A stretch of DNA of 64,000 nt from Tengunoibacter tsumagoiensis (GTDB taxonomy: Bacteria; Chloroflexota; Ktedonobacteria; Ktedonobacterales; Ktedonobacteraceae). This document shows positions 1-9,408 of this stretch, piece by piece (the first letter of the stretch is position 1; the number at the start of each line of letters is the position of its first letter). Under the pieces are notes generated by a model. That model did not search any database. It was not told the origin of the DNA and saw nothing but the letters and a program-made list of their open reading frames with translations. The stretch is from positions 4,897,001-4,961,000 of the forward strand of contig NZ_BIFR01000001.1 in assembly GCF_003967535.1 (NCBI RefSeq), read 5' to 3'. The translations under genes were made by a program, and so were the position numbers.

Positions 1-267
1 ATGAATTAATAATCGCTTGTCGTCCTGCTGTGATCGGAAGTGAAGAGTGAAAATTGAGTGCCACCTGATTATCTAACCAGTAGATAACCATTTTACTCCA
101 CCAGGAGCGAGGTATTGATGGCTGCTTCTGTACCATATAAGCGTCCTCCCAATATATCGACCATACATTTTTCTACGCAATAATAATCTTTCTCGCAAGT
201 TATACGTCAGTGTGGTTTTTTTTTAGGTGCATATCTCTGGTGTAAGCTGGATAGCTTCGATCATTTA
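1..267. other. Intergenic region downstream of the CHAT gene
   Basis: No gene is supported here. The only structure seen is a short inverted repeat (TTATCT at 69-74, AGATAA at 82-87). AT-rich tracts lie nearer the CHAT stop codon at 268. Nothing else could be assigned. Confidence 0.4.
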
Positions 268-3200
268 TCAATGCTCTACCTGATGAAAACAGAGCGGTGC
301 GGTATTCCCAACCAGACGGAAGGCTGCCCAGAAGTAGGGATGGCGATACTGGGCTTCGCTCTGAGAACTTCGCCGCAAAAGATCGCATTGCGCGGCTCTA
401 AGAGCCTGAGCCTTCCCTTCACCCTGCAATAGATGCTGATAGAATAGAATCATCAATTCATTTGTAGCTGCATCTTCTACAGGCCAGAGGCTCATTACCA
501 ATGAGGCTGCTCCAGCTGCCAGGAAGGCTCGGCCAAGCCCTAGCTGCTCATCACCGCCTCCTGTTAGCGCAAGTCCCGTTTCACATCCGCTTAAAGTCAC
601 TAATTGGCACTGCTTGAGATTCAGACCAAAGGCATCAATTGCATTCAACTGTCCATCTGCCAGACGCACGTAGGAGAAATTAGGTGCATCTAAGCGACAT
701 TGTCCATGGGTAGCCAGATGAATCAGTGGTCTTCCTACAACCTGTTGCTGTAATTGTCCAATTGTTGCTTCACTCTCGAGGAAACTCACTCCATGCAATA
801 ATTGTTGCACCATCTGAGCTTCTTCCAGAGCGCGAGGCAGTTGCCCCTGTCCAGAATAGCCAAAGACGACGGGAGCCATCTTGCTCTCCTCCAGAGCTTC
901 AGCATGCAATTGAGGCAGAAGGCTGGCCGCTGGCAGATAGTTGATCTGGAAGCGCTCAATCAGAAATTGCTCCCCATCATACAGCGCATGAAAAGGCAAG
1001 TTGTGCAGCAATCCATATGGCACAATCGTTAACTCTCCAGATCGCTCTGGCAGCCAATCAGCAATAGGAGCAAGCAAGAGGCCATAAAGTTTGTGAAGCA
1101 GCTTGCGAATCGCTTGCTGTGGCGGATGCAGTGGATCAGGCCAGCCACCAGGTTCCAGGTGCGCATAGAGAGGGGGTAAGAGCCGCTCTAATACCTCTAT
1201 ACCATTCTCTTGCTCAACACATTTGATCTCATCCCGTGTTAGAGCCAGGATGACAAGCTTCCCTTTATAGAGGAAATAAGCTAACAGAAGCTGCTGCTCT
1301 CTCAGATAGGGCTGCAATCGCGATACTTCGTATTCGCTGCTCCGATTTATTCGATCCAGGAAGGGTTTTTCATCGGTGCGAGATGATACAAACTGCTGCA
1401 GATGTAGCCTCTCAAAGAGCTCGCTGACCTTCTCTTCGTTGCGGCGCACCTCCTGCTCTAGAGCCTGACGGCCAACGCCAGGGGCAAGTATCTGATCAAA
1501 GCTCTCAAGCTGCTGACTGGAACGACGATAGCGGGCCTGCCATTCATGAAACTCTGTCTGGATACGCAGCAGCTCTGCCTGTTTCTCTTGACGAAGGACA
1601 ATCTCGGATGGTTCATATCTAATCTGCTCATCAGGCTGCGTTGCAACAAAATAATGACGCAGTGCCAGAGAACGCGCTCGTTCAAGATACTGAAAGGCAA
1701 ATGCCAGACGTCGCTGCTGCAAACCAAGGGCAATCATAGCTTCATAGACTTTCCAGGTAGAATGTAAAAATGCTGGCAGTAGATCGACAACCAGATTCTC
1801 CAGTATCTGCTCAATCTGTTCAATAGCAGCTTCATAATAGGACTCAGCCTCAGCATAGTGCTCCTCTAAAGCTGCCATCTGACCCAATAAATACAGGGCT
1901 CTATATCCTTCTTCGCGCAAGATATACCGGCGTGTAAACTCGATCACTTCCTGAGTCAGTGCGCGAACCTCCTGTTGATAGGCATCTTTATGAGCGGGCG
2001 AGAGCAGAAATTCTGGTTGCTGCATCAGTTGAAGCAGAGCCTCAGCCATCACAAGGCGCGCCCCGGTCGCACGCACAACCAGTTGGCGCTCATCAAAATA
2101 GGTTTTAAGCTGGCTGGCTTGCTCATAGGCCTCGTAAAATTGGCCCATTGTTAATAGCAAAGAGGTCTGCTGCAACCGTGTAATCATAGCGTGATGGAGC
2201 AATTTCCCTTCCGAAAAAAGGGTCCAGGCCTCATCTAACACATGTAAAGCATCCTTAAAACGTTGCCCCGCAATCAAGGTCGTTGCATATTCACGCAGCG
2301 CCGTGGCCACATCCAGAGAGGCTCCCAATCGACGGCAGATCTCTACGGACTCCGCTGTCAGATGATTGGCCTCGGTTATGCGATTGAGTTTGAGCAGACA
2401 ACTGGCAATGCGCTGCATCAGGATCGCAAACGTTGGGCTGGCTAGCTGTTGCTGCTCACTACGATCGCGCATCTGATAATAACGACGGAGCGCTGATCCA
2501 TAATGGCCCTGTAGAACATCCAATTGTGCCAGACCATCCTCGCATCTGAGCCAGGGGCCGATATGACGTAAAGCCTGAAAACTTTCGCTTGCTTCCTCCA
2601 GGAGTTGACGGGCCTGCTCAAATTCCCCCAGCCAGGAGAGATTACGACCTTGATTTAGTTTGACCATAGCGATAGCATGTGTAATAAATTGTTCGCTCTG
2701 GTTGGGCAAGGTAGCGTAGATCTGCAAGAGACGTTCGTAGGTCTCCAGAGCCTTACGATAATTCCCAATCTGCGAGTAGATGACTGCACAATTATGATCC
2801 AGTGCACAGACCCGTAAGAGCTCCTGATGCCGTAAAAAGACAGCGCGTGCCTCCTCTGCAACCTGCAAAGCTTCCTCAGCTCGTCCCAACCAGGCACTGG
2901 AAACAATCCAGCCAATCCTGGTGCGAGCCCAATTTACCTCCTCCCCCAAAAATAAAAATATCGATGCTGCCTCTTCCAAAATATCTACCGTCGCCTGCTC
3001 CTGCCCTAAGATAGAAAGGGAATCGCCCTTAGCCATTAAACCAAAACCATAGGCTGAACGCGATTGAACCAGCTCACTATAAAATAACAGCTGCTCAGCA
3101 AGTTTTAGTGCGGTAAAAGGGTGAATGTCGCGCTGGCGCAAAGACTCATCTTTTAAAAGAATCTTGAGGATATCGGGAGGGGGAAGTTCATGAAGATGAG

Positions 3201-3276
3201 CTTGAATAAAAATACGACCTTCTTCTAGAGGAAGGTCGCGTAATTGGTGCACAAAAACCTGTTCATCTGTGCTCAC
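268..3276 (-). CDS. TPR-repeat CHAT-domain cysteine peptidase-like protein
   Basis: About 1,002 residues. The first two thirds are helical TPR-like repeats (alternating A-x-Y and L-G/E-x-Y patterns). The C-terminal third is a CHAT (caspase HetF-associated with TPRs) domain. The catalytic pair is visible: His at about 857 in HLATHG and Cys at about 898 in LSGCETG, followed by a LWPVED segment typical of the family. CHAT proteins are caspase/separase-clan peptidases or signalling scaffolds and are expected in the cytoplasm; no signal peptide or membrane segment is seen. The GTG at 3276 is preferred because AAAGGG lies 6 nt upstream; an upstream GTG at 3306 lacks a good site. It is the third gene of a minus-strand set after a sigma factor and a double zinc-finger protein, which suggests regulated proteolysis or signalling. 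The substrate is unknown. Confidence 0.85.
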   Translation of the reverse strand: MSTDEQVFVHQLRDLPLEEGRIFIQAHLHELPPPDILKILLKDESLRQRDIHPFTALKLAEQLLFYSELVQSRSAYGFGLMAKGDSLSILGQEQATVDILEEAASIFLFLGEEVNWARTRIGWIVSSAWLGRAEEALQVAEEARAVFLRHQELLRVCALDHNCAVIYSQIGNYRKALETYERLLQIYATLPNQSEQFITHAIAMVKLNQGRNLSWLGEFEQARQLLEEASESFQALRHIGPWLRCEDGLAQLDVLQGHYGSALRRYYQMRDRSEQQQLASPTFAILMQRIASCLLKLNRITEANHLTAESVEICRRLGASLDVATALREYATTLIAGQRFKDALHVLDEAWTLFSEGKLLHHAMITRLQQTSLLLTMGQFYEAYEQASQLKTYFDERQLVVRATGARLVMAEALLQLMQQPEFLLSPAHKDAYQQEVRALTQEVIEFTRRYILREEGYRALYLLGQMAALEEHYAEAESYYEAAIEQIEQILENLVVDLLPAFLHSTWKVYEAMIALGLQQRRLAFAFQYLERARSLALRHYFVATQPDEQIRYEPSEIVLRQEKQAELLRIQTEFHEWQARYRRSSQQLESFDQILAPGVGRQALEQEVRRNEEKVSELFERLHLQQFVSSRTDEKPFLDRINRSSEYEVSRLQPYLREQQLLLAYFLYKGKLVILALTRDEIKCVEQENGIEVLERLLPPLYAHLEPGGWPDPLHPPQQAIRKLLHKLYGLLLAPIADWLPERSGELTIVPYGLLHNLPFHALYDGEQFLIERFQINYLPAASLLPQLHAEALEESKMAPVVFGYSGQGQLPRALEEAQMVQQLLHGVSFLESEATIGQLQQQVVGRPLIHLATHGQCRLDAPNFSYVRLADGQLNAIDAFGLNLKQCQLVTLSGCETGLALTGGGDEQLGLGRAFLAAGAASLVMSLWPVEDAATNELMILFYQHLLQGEGKAQALRAAQCDLLRRSSQSEAQYRHPYFWAAFRLVGNTAPLCFHQVEH

Positions 3277-3402
3277 ATGTGTCCCTTTCTCAATACACAA
3301 ACACACGAAACACGGTCTCCACGCGAGAGATCCTTACGATGGATTTCTCTCTTCACTCGAGACTTCCATCGAGCGTCACAGACGGACATGACAACTGCTA
3401 GC

Positions 3403-4200
3403 TTACGGATACTCAATCCGGAGATTATTGATCACCATCTCACATGTAGGTAGATGGACAATCATCCTATAGGCTCCTGTGGGGACCGCTTTAAAAACAA
3501 GATTACCTAGATCATCAACATAGCTGGTCAAGAGCGCACGTTCATTCTGCTGCCTGCCATCTTGCTCTGCTAATTGAGACGTCTCACAACTGTCTAACAG
3601 ATACAGCTCGGCTTTACGTCCTTCAAACTCATCAACAGCCTCTTCATCCTTCGAACTGGTGATCAGCCCTAACAACATTGCCTCACCACTACTGGCACGA
3701 GAGAGATGCAAGGAGAGATTGATTGCATCAGCACGATATTGTCTTGGCCAACGCGCCTCGGTTGGGAGCTGCTCCTCGCGTCGCGTTACCAGCACCGGTT
3801 GCCATGGAACAAGGCTCGCAATAATACGCTGCAAGTGCTGTTTTAAGGCCTCTTTCTGCACAGGCTCGGGAAACAGGTCACTCTGTAAGAAACGACGCGT
3901 AAGCTCCAACTCACTTCCACAAAGCGGGCACATCTTGACATGATCAGTAATCTGCATAATCTGTGCAACAGACATTTGCTGTGCGCAATATAAGCTCAAC
4001 TCTGTTGGTGTCGGACACTGTGAACGATAGAGGCCCTGTACCAGGCGCTGATCCATCTCAGCATAGGTTGATAGTCGTTGCTGACAGACAACACAATGCT
4101 CCACATGCGACTTCACTTGAGTGGCTAAAGGTTTTTCATCTAATACGTATCTCAAAAGTTCCTCATCATTGGGGGCCATTGAGTGTAGACAGTCTAGCAT
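3403..4200 (-). CDS. Double ZAS-type zinc-finger protein, possible anti-sigma factor
   Basis: About 265 residues. Two H-x3-C-x2-C motifs (HVEHCVVC and HVKMCPLC) match the zinc anti-sigma (ZAS) signature, here present twice. The C-terminal part ends in a beta-rich stretch with DDLGNLVFKAVPTG, resembling carboxypeptidase-regulatory-like beta-sandwich folds. No transmembrane helix is visible, so a soluble rather than membrane-anchored regulator is inferred. The start at 4200 is chosen over an upstream ATG at 4281 because AGAGGGAAAG sits just before it. It lies 172 bp after the sigma-like gene and 126 bp before the CHAT gene on the same strand. It most likely binds the neighbouring sigma factor; a role as adaptor for the CHAT protein is an alternative. 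Confidence 0.7.
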   Translation of the reverse strand: MLDCLHSMAPNDEELLRYVLDEKPLATQVKSHVEHCVVCQQRLSTYAEMDQRLVQGLYRSQCPTPTELSLYCAQQMSVAQIMQITDHVKMCPLCGSELELTRRFLQSDLFPEPVQKEALKQHLQRIIASLVPWQPVLVTRREEQLPTEARWPRQYRADAINLSLHLSRASSGEAMLLGLITSSKDEEAVDEFEGRKAELYLLDSCETSQLAEQDGRQQNERALLTSYVDDLGNLVFKAVPTGAYRMIVHLPTCEMVINNLRIEYP

Positions 4201-4372
4201 TAACTTTCCCTCTATAAAAGTATATTTTTCAGCACCATATACAGCTATTTTGTTTCTCGCTGTATAAACGACGATCAGCATATTTTTTTGTGATCACTTT
4301 TTATACGAAGCAAGATACTTCCAGGTACCGGGAAAGTTAGCTCATCTTAAGAGTCAGTGCAGGTATATCAAC

Positions 4373-5071
4373 TTAATTGTGCTCATTCCCATCCAATTTC
4401 CAGCGTAAAATGGCTGTGTTGCGCAGGATACGCTCCATGATATTCCGCTTGAGGCGATAGATCTCTTCTTCATTCTGAAACTCTTGTGGACAATACCGAA
4501 TAATCTCGCGAGGTTTTAGATTACAATGAAACAGTAAATAAGCTACACGTTGCTCTCTCTCCCCCGGTAAGAGGCTTTTTATCGCTTCCCATAGCTCGGT
4601 TTCATGATAACTATCTTCAACCTGTGGCTCGTTTGGCTGTCCTTGCTCTGGAATACGCTCAATCGAGTGGCGCGCATGCTGACGAACAGTATCCATAATG
4701 GCACAATGAAGGCATAAACGTAAATAATTCAGGGCGCTTCCTAAGGTCTTAAAGGTCAGTCCCTGGTCGCTTACTGCCTGCCAGAAACGGCGAAAGGTAT
4801 CATCAATGTAGGTCTGCTCGCTCTCGCGGCGTAGCGCAAGCTCGCGATGAGAATGTGCTCCCAGCCAGATACGAATGTTGTCGCTAAATAGCCCTTGTAG
4901 GGTTTCCCAGGCCGCATTATGCCGTAAAACGACAGCACGGCGAAAAATCTCTAAACAATAGGTGTCGTTGCTCTCCTCTTTACGACGAAACTTCCCCATC
5001 TCACGCAAGCTATATTCTCTCAGGACAGACAGGCTCATCTCATCAAGCGGTGGTTCCATTCTGATACCCAT
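4373..5071 (-). CDS. ECF-like RNA polymerase sigma factor
   Basis: 232 residues. The central part (about 35-130) has the helical pattern of sigma-70 region 2, with W-x-L..F and the DDTFRRFWQAV segment, then a helix ending in CAIMDTVRQHAR. An acidic linker leads to a region-4-like C-terminus (LLPGEREQRVAYLLFHCNLKPREI). Conservation with classical ECF factors is weak, so the assignment rests on pattern and on the adjacent zinc-finger gene. Start ATG 5071 follows GGAGGGAAGTAGGAAAT. It is first in a three-gene minus-strand set with the double ZAS protein and the CHAT protein, and probably drives expression of this set or a related regulon. Confidence 0.65.
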   Translation of the reverse strand: MGIRMEPPLDEMSLSVLREYSLREMGKFRRKEESNDTYCLEIFRRAVVLRHNAAWETLQGLFSDNIRIWLGAHSHRELALRRESEQTYIDDTFRRFWQAVSDQGLTFKTLGSALNYLRLCLHCAIMDTVRQHARHSIERIPEQGQPNEPQVEDSYHETELWEAIKSLLPGEREQRVAYLLFHCNLKPREIIRYCPQEFQNEEEIYRLKRNIMERILRNTAILRWKLDGNEHN

Positions 5072-5509
5072 ATTTCCTACTTCCCTCCAGTTTTAACTGA
5101 AGTGCGGATTTTAAAACGTCCTTTACAGACTCATACTTTAAATGTGTAAACGTTTTTCTCGATAGATAATCAAATGTTCTCTATTATGCCACTTTCTTTA
5201 GTGGAATTAAAATCATTTTTAGGTTTAAAAAAAGGAAAAAGAATAGAAGGGTTATACACATTTTTCATTTGAATTCTTAGGAAGAGGAAGCCTGGCCTGA
5301 AATTCTGCTCGAACCCATCCAGCCAAATGTAGTATAATCAATTTCAAGCATTCATGCAATATATGCCAGGTCTGGATTCTTGCCTCTTCTCCGCAAAGCG
5401 GCTATACTCTTCTATGAGAGAAGAATACTCTTTACACACAGATTTGACAATGTCACATGTAACCACTCTGGTGTGAAGTATTCCACAAAATTGGAAGGAG
5501 CCAATAAGG
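5072..5509. other. Divergent intergenic region between the sigma/CHAT operon and the stress gene
   Basis: 438 bp. The right half contains the stress-gene promoter (5380-5408) and the palindrome TGACAATGTCA at 5445-5455. The left half is very AT-rich with an A-tract at 5227-5240. A minus-strand promoter is expected but not clear: a CATAAT preceded by a small CCACT/AGTGG hairpin (around 5185-5205) is the best candidate. No coding potential is seen. Confidence 0.4.
5380..5408 (+). promoter_or_regulatory. Sigma-70-like promoter for the universal stress protein gene
   Basis: TTGCCT (5380-5385), 17-bp spacer, TATACT (5403-5408). It would give a leader of about 95 nt containing the perfect half-site pair TGACA-N-TGTCA (5445-5455), a possible operator. 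Confidence 0.5.
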
Positions 5510-6229
5510 ATGCGACGCTACATCTTGTTGGGAGTTGAACGCCCATTTTCTCCTTCAACGCAGTATCAATTACAGACGGTCTATGATTTGATTGAAACAT
5601 CTGAGCATTCTTTTTCTCTTCTTCTTTTAACGGTCCTCCCTCCCACACATATCCTTATCCCCCCTTCTACTTATGCGCTTGAACAGGCCAGTAGAACTCC
5701 ACCCTCCTATAATCAACAACAGGAAGCACGTCTGCTCTTACAAAAGACGCGTGCTTTTTTTCAGCAGCGTGGTTTTGAGTATGACGATATTGAAGAGCTT
5801 ATCTGTATGGGGGCACCAGCCGATGAGATTATTAAGGTTGCCAATGAGCGCCATGTGCATCTGATTGTGATAGGCAACCACGGTCATGGATTCTGGCAGC
5901 AGTGTCGCCGTTTTTTCTTTGGAAGTGTCTCGGCTCAGATCTTAAAGCGAGCTCCCTGTCCCGTACTGGTGGCTCTCCCGGCTCATAGCAACCGTACAGC
6001 ACAACTGGTCTCCTGGTATATCCATTCCCTGCAACAGTATCTACAGGATCACACACAACTAACTGTGTTAACAGCAGAACAGGTTGCACAACAATTTTTA
6101 CCAAAAGGCAAAAGGTCAGTCGGTCGTCCGGAGATAAAGGCAGCCTCGCAGGCTCTCGAGATGTTAAGTCAACAAGGACTCCTCTGCCGCCATGAGGTCC
6201 GTGGAGAGATACGTTACGCGAATGACTAA
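5510..6229 (+). CDS. Universal stress protein with C-terminal winged-helix-like extension
   Basis: 239 residues. Residues 1-155 form a UspA domain: it starts with a hydrophobic beta strand (YILLGVE) and carries the ATP-binding pattern G-x2-G-x9-G-S in the GNHGHGF...FFFGSVS segment, followed by APCPVLV. Residues about 165-239 are an added helical/beta module (LTAEQVAQQF, then ASQALEMLSQQGLLCR and EIRY) resembling a winged helix. The start is set by GGAAGGAG upstream of ATG 5510. Single-domain Usp proteins are about 140-160 residues, so the tail is unusual and could bind DNA or a partner. It is monocistronic and is followed by a strong hairpin at 6310-6350. Confidence 0.8.
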   Translation: MRRYILLGVERPFSPSTQYQLQTVYDLIETSEHSFSLLLLTVLPPTHILIPPSTYALEQASRTPPSYNQQQEARLLLQKTRAFFQQRGFEYDDIEELICMGAPADEIIKVANERHVHLIVIGNHGHGFWQQCRRFFFGSVSAQILKRAPCPVLVALPAHSNRTAQLVSWYIHSLQQYLQDHTQLTVLTAEQVAQQFLPKGKRSVGRPEIKAASQALEMLSQQGLLCRHEVRGEIRYAND

Positions 6230-6309
6230 GTATTTATTAGCCGCTCTGTATGCGCCAGTCGCTCAAATATGTTATAAACCATGTTAAAATGAAATATCTC
6301 ACAGCAAAA

Positions 6310-6350
6310 TTAAGCGATAAATCGACCATAAAATGCGATTTATCGCTTAA
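6310..6350. terminator. Perfect 15-bp-arm hairpin downstream of the stress gene
   Basis: Left arm 6310-6324 and right arm 6336-6350 are exact inverted copies (TTAAGCGATAAATCG and its complement) with an 11-nt loop. It is AT-rich without a long U tract, so it could be a terminator or a protein-binding palindrome. Confidence 0.5.
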
Positions 6351-6385
6351 ACATGTAGAGCCCATCATTCATGATGGCCGTGGTA

Positions 6386-6650
6386 ACCCACTCCAACCCT
6401 GTTCCACCCTCATGAAAATCGTGAGGATGCTCCCACGGTTACCCTCTCCGCTACCTTCCTTCTCTATACGCACGCCCTATACTCACACGCCTTCTTGATG
6501 AGCATCATCACCCACTCCCACCCTGTTCCACCCTCATGAAATTCTTGAGGATGCTCCCACAGCTTTCCTCTCCGCTACCTTCCTTCTCTATACACACGCC
6601 CTATACGCACATGCCTTCTTGATGATCATCATCACCCTCTCCACTCTCTC
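6386..6650. repeat. 124-bp tandem repeat, two copies plus a fragment
   Basis: Unit 1 (6386-6509) and unit 2 (6510-6633) are about 90% identical over 124 bp; a partial third copy starts at 6634. Each unit carries an imperfect palindrome of the type CCTCATGAAATTCTTGAGG and pyrimidine-rich stretches. The array lies between the convergent stress gene and the DUF255 gene. No coding pattern is convincing. Confidence 0.8.
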
Positions 6651-6671
6651 ACTCCCTACGCTTCAGGCGGG

Positions 6672-8798
6672 TTACAAGAGTGCCATCAGTTCTTCAGGAG
6701 TGGTGACGGGAGCCTGACAGGCAAAGTTCCGACAGACATATGCCGTTGCTCGCCCATCCTTAAGGGGCCGCTCTGCCAGTAAGGGGACAGGCGCTTCTGC
6801 ACCAGCTGGCTCCCCGGAGGCAAGCACGCTATTCGGACGATACCTTTGATTGATCACGGCTAAGAGCGCCTGAGTCTCACGATCCTCAGGATGGCCGATA
6901 ATGGCAAGCTCCTGACTGGCTGAAAGTGCAAAGTCCAGTGCCCCCAGCACATGGCCAAAGGTCTGAGGATACTGCACAAAAAGTTCGGCCAGCGGTTGCA
7001 GATAGCTATCAGCTCGCTCGCGATAGCTCTGCTCACCTGTGAAGGCAAATAAACGCAACAGGACGTCGATGGCAACGCTATTTCCAGCTGGTATGGCGTT
7101 ATCCATGATATCCTTTGGACGATTAATTAATGCCTCATGATCCTGGCCTGTTTCGAAGAAGCCGCCATTCTCTGTATCTACAAACAACTCAATTGTCTGC
7201 TCTATCAAGGCTCTGGCCTCGCTGAGCCAGCGCGGCTGGAAATCAGCTTCATAGAGGGCTAAAAGTCCGTCTGCTAAGAAGGTATAATCTTCGAGGTAAC
7301 CATTGAGACGGGCGCGACCATCCTTATAAGTGCGCAGGAGCCGTCCCTCATGACGCAGATTGGAGAGGAGAAATTCTGCATTCTGCTGCGCGATCTGAAG
7401 ATAATCCTCTCGTCCAAGATAGCGACCAGCTTCGGCAAAGCTGCGCAGCATAAGTCCATTCCAGGAGGTTAAGATCTTCTCGTCACGCGCTGGCTTGATA
7501 CGCTGCTCGCGAAGCTCGAACAGGCTGGCCCGGCTGCGCTGAAGGCTCTCTTGTAGCTCTGATAGACTGACTCCCAGTCTCTGAGCAACCGTTTCCGCAT
7601 GTTCCTCCACATGCAGAATATTCTTCCCCTCGAAGTTTCCTCCAGCCGTGACATCATAATACGCCTGAAACAGGCGTGCATCCTGCTGAGGAAGCACGCT
7701 TTCAATCTCCGCTGGTGTCCAGACAAAGAATTTCCCTTCGTGTCCCTCGCTGTCAGCATCCTGGGTGGAGTAAAAGCCTCCCTCGGGTGAGAGCATCTCT
7801 CGCCGTATATACTCCAGTGTCTCTTCCACAATGCGTCGATAGAATGCATTGCCTGTAACGAGATATGCGTGTAGGTAGAGACGGCTTAAGAGGGCATTAT
7901 CATAGAGCATTTTCTCAAAATGAGGGACGAGCCACTCTTCATCTACGGAGTAACGATGGAAACCTCCACCTAGCTGATCGTATATCCCTCCATTGGCCAT
8001 CTTCTGCAAGCTTGTCTCAACTATCTCTAACTCAGCTGGAATGCCATCTGTTCGAATGCTCTGGGTCTCTCCACGCATTTGATGCAGATGTAAACGCAGC
8101 AAGAATTCCAGTGACATGGTGTTGGGGAACTTTGGCGCACTGCCAAATCCACCATAGATAGCATCAAAGCTTTTGGCCAGGGCCAGTCCCGCCTGAGTAA
8201 GCTGTGTCAAGACAACGGGAAGATTGCTCAATGGACGCTTCGGTCGCAGAGGGGTACTGCTCTGCTCTTTCAGATACTCTGCTAACTGAGTTGCCTGCTC
8301 CTCAATCTCTTCCCGATGCTCGCGATAGGCGGTGGCAACATTCAAGAGAATCCGAGGAAAGCCCGGGCTTACCTGCTGCCCATAACGACGATCCTGGGGC
8401 GGAAAATAGGTCCCCCCGAAGAATGGTCGTCCATCAGGCATAAGAAAGACGGTCATCGGCCAGCCACCTGAACCCGTCATCGCCTGTACTGCCTGCATAT
8501 AAATGCCATCAATATCTGGCCGCTCCTCGCGATCTACTTTGATGGAGACAAAATGTTGATTCATAATCTGAGCAATCTGCTCGTTCTCAAATGATTCATG
8601 CTCCATCACATGGCACCAATGGCAGGCTGAATAGCCAACACTCAATAAGATTGGCTTATCTTCCTGCCGGGCCTTCTGCAAAGCCTCTTCTCCCCACGGA
8701 TACCAATCAACAGGATTATGAGCATGTTGCAGGAGATAAGGGCTGGTCTCGTTGCTCAAACGGTTCGTAAACTTTTTTTGCTTGTGCTGCTCTACCAT
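6672..8798 (-). CDS. DUF255 thioredoxin-like / (alpha/alpha)6-barrel protein (YyaL/SPATA20 family)
   Basis: 708 residues. The N-terminus (about 10-170) is a thioredoxin-like domain with the family-specific SACHWCHVMEHESF motif holding a CxxC pair, preceded by SPYLLQHAHNPVDWYPW. The rest is a helical-barrel region related to N-acyl-glucosamine epimerases, with HFEKMLYDNA and SWNGLM motifs typical of the family. The length fits the usual 650-750 residues. The biochemical role is unresolved; a redox or sugar-isomerase-like function has been proposed for the family. It lies 65 bp after the DUF4188 gene on the same strand with no clear promoter of its own, so read-through from the TetR unit is possible. 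Confidence 0.9.
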   Translation of the reverse strand: MVEQHKQKKFTNRLSNETSPYLLQHAHNPVDWYPWGEEALQKARQEDKPILLSVGYSACHWCHVMEHESFENEQIAQIMNQHFVSIKVDREERPDIDGIYMQAVQAMTGSGGWPMTVFLMPDGRPFFGGTYFPPQDRRYGQQVSPGFPRILLNVATAYREHREEIEEQATQLAEYLKEQSSTPLRPKRPLSNLPVVLTQLTQAGLALAKSFDAIYGGFGSAPKFPNTMSLEFLLRLHLHQMRGETQSIRTDGIPAELEIVETSLQKMANGGIYDQLGGGFHRYSVDEEWLVPHFEKMLYDNALLSRLYLHAYLVTGNAFYRRIVEETLEYIRREMLSPEGGFYSTQDADSEGHEGKFFVWTPAEIESVLPQQDARLFQAYYDVTAGGNFEGKNILHVEEHAETVAQRLGVSLSELQESLQRSRASLFELREQRIKPARDEKILTSWNGLMLRSFAEAGRYLGREDYLQIAQQNAEFLLSNLRHEGRLLRTYKDGRARLNGYLEDYTFLADGLLALYEADFQPRWLSEARALIEQTIELFVDTENGGFFETGQDHEALINRPKDIMDNAIPAGNSVAIDVLLRLFAFTGEQSYRERADSYLQPLAELFVQYPQTFGHVLGALDFALSASQELAIIGHPEDRETQALLAVINQRYRPNSVLASGEPAGAEAPVPLLAERPLKDGRATAYVCRNFACQAPVTTPEELMALL

Positions 8799-8863
8799 AC
8801 GGCTGCTCTATTCTTTCACAGAATGCTATCTCGGGGCCCGTTGCCAATTACAGGCTATTCATT

Positions 8864-9370
8864 CTACCATCTACCAGACGTTGATGGTACCACATCTTGC
8901 TTCAGTCGCTGACGAGCAGTCTCACCTTTTCTTCGCAGCGGAACATGCTCGGTTGCCGCAGCGAGTCCATGGATAGGCATGTTGTGATAGATCGCCTCAT
9001 ACTGCTGATCGGCGACCAGAAAGCTCTCATGCCAGATACCTACACATCCATCAGGAGAGATGCTTTTGTTAAACTGCTGCCACGCCGGTAAATGTGATGA
9101 GTCTTTGCTACGTGCAAAATGCTCTAATGCTTCGAAAGAACGCCAGTATTGGATAACGGTGATCTCTCGCCAGGGCGTTAGAGATGATCGACCACCCAGA
9201 AAACCTGTCTCAGGGTGCGTGTAAAGCTCTTTCATCATAGGAGCCATCGCTTTCACAACCGCAAACCATTTTCTGAAAGCCCAGAAACGATTGATACGCA
9301 TTCCCAGGATAAACACAACAAATGGCCCTTCAATATGAGCAGTATAACGACCAGATGCGATCTCTTTCAT
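8864..9370 (-). CDS. DUF4188 family protein (monooxygenase-like)
   Basis: 168 residues. It shows the DUF4188 pattern: an early VFILGMRIN stretch, repeated Trp/Phe (FWAFRKWF), PETGFLGG, TVIQYWRSFEALEHFAR, and a late YEAIYHNMP segment. The family is related to small antibiotic-biosynthesis-type monooxygenases with a ferredoxin-like fold; substrate unknown. ATG 9370 is preceded by AAAGGTAAGAG. It lies 74 bp after the TetR gene, and a copy of the TetR-promoter motif sits in that gap (9409-9424), so it is probably the regulator's target. Confidence 0.8.
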   Translation of the reverse strand: MKEIASGRYTAHIEGPFVVFILGMRINRFWAFRKWFAVVKAMAPMMKELYTHPETGFLGGRSSLTPWREITVIQYWRSFEALEHFARSKDSSHLPAWQQFNKSISPDGCVGIWHESFLVADQQYEAIYHNMPIHGLAAATEHVPLRRKGETARQRLKQDVVPSTSGRW

Positions 9371-9408
9371 TATGCTCTTACCTTTATGTTAAAACACACT
9401 GTTTCTAA

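Noticed and set aside
6250..6498. 82-codon frame inside the 124-bp repeat array
   Set aside because: It runs through the exact hairpin and repeats, and the product is low-complexity.
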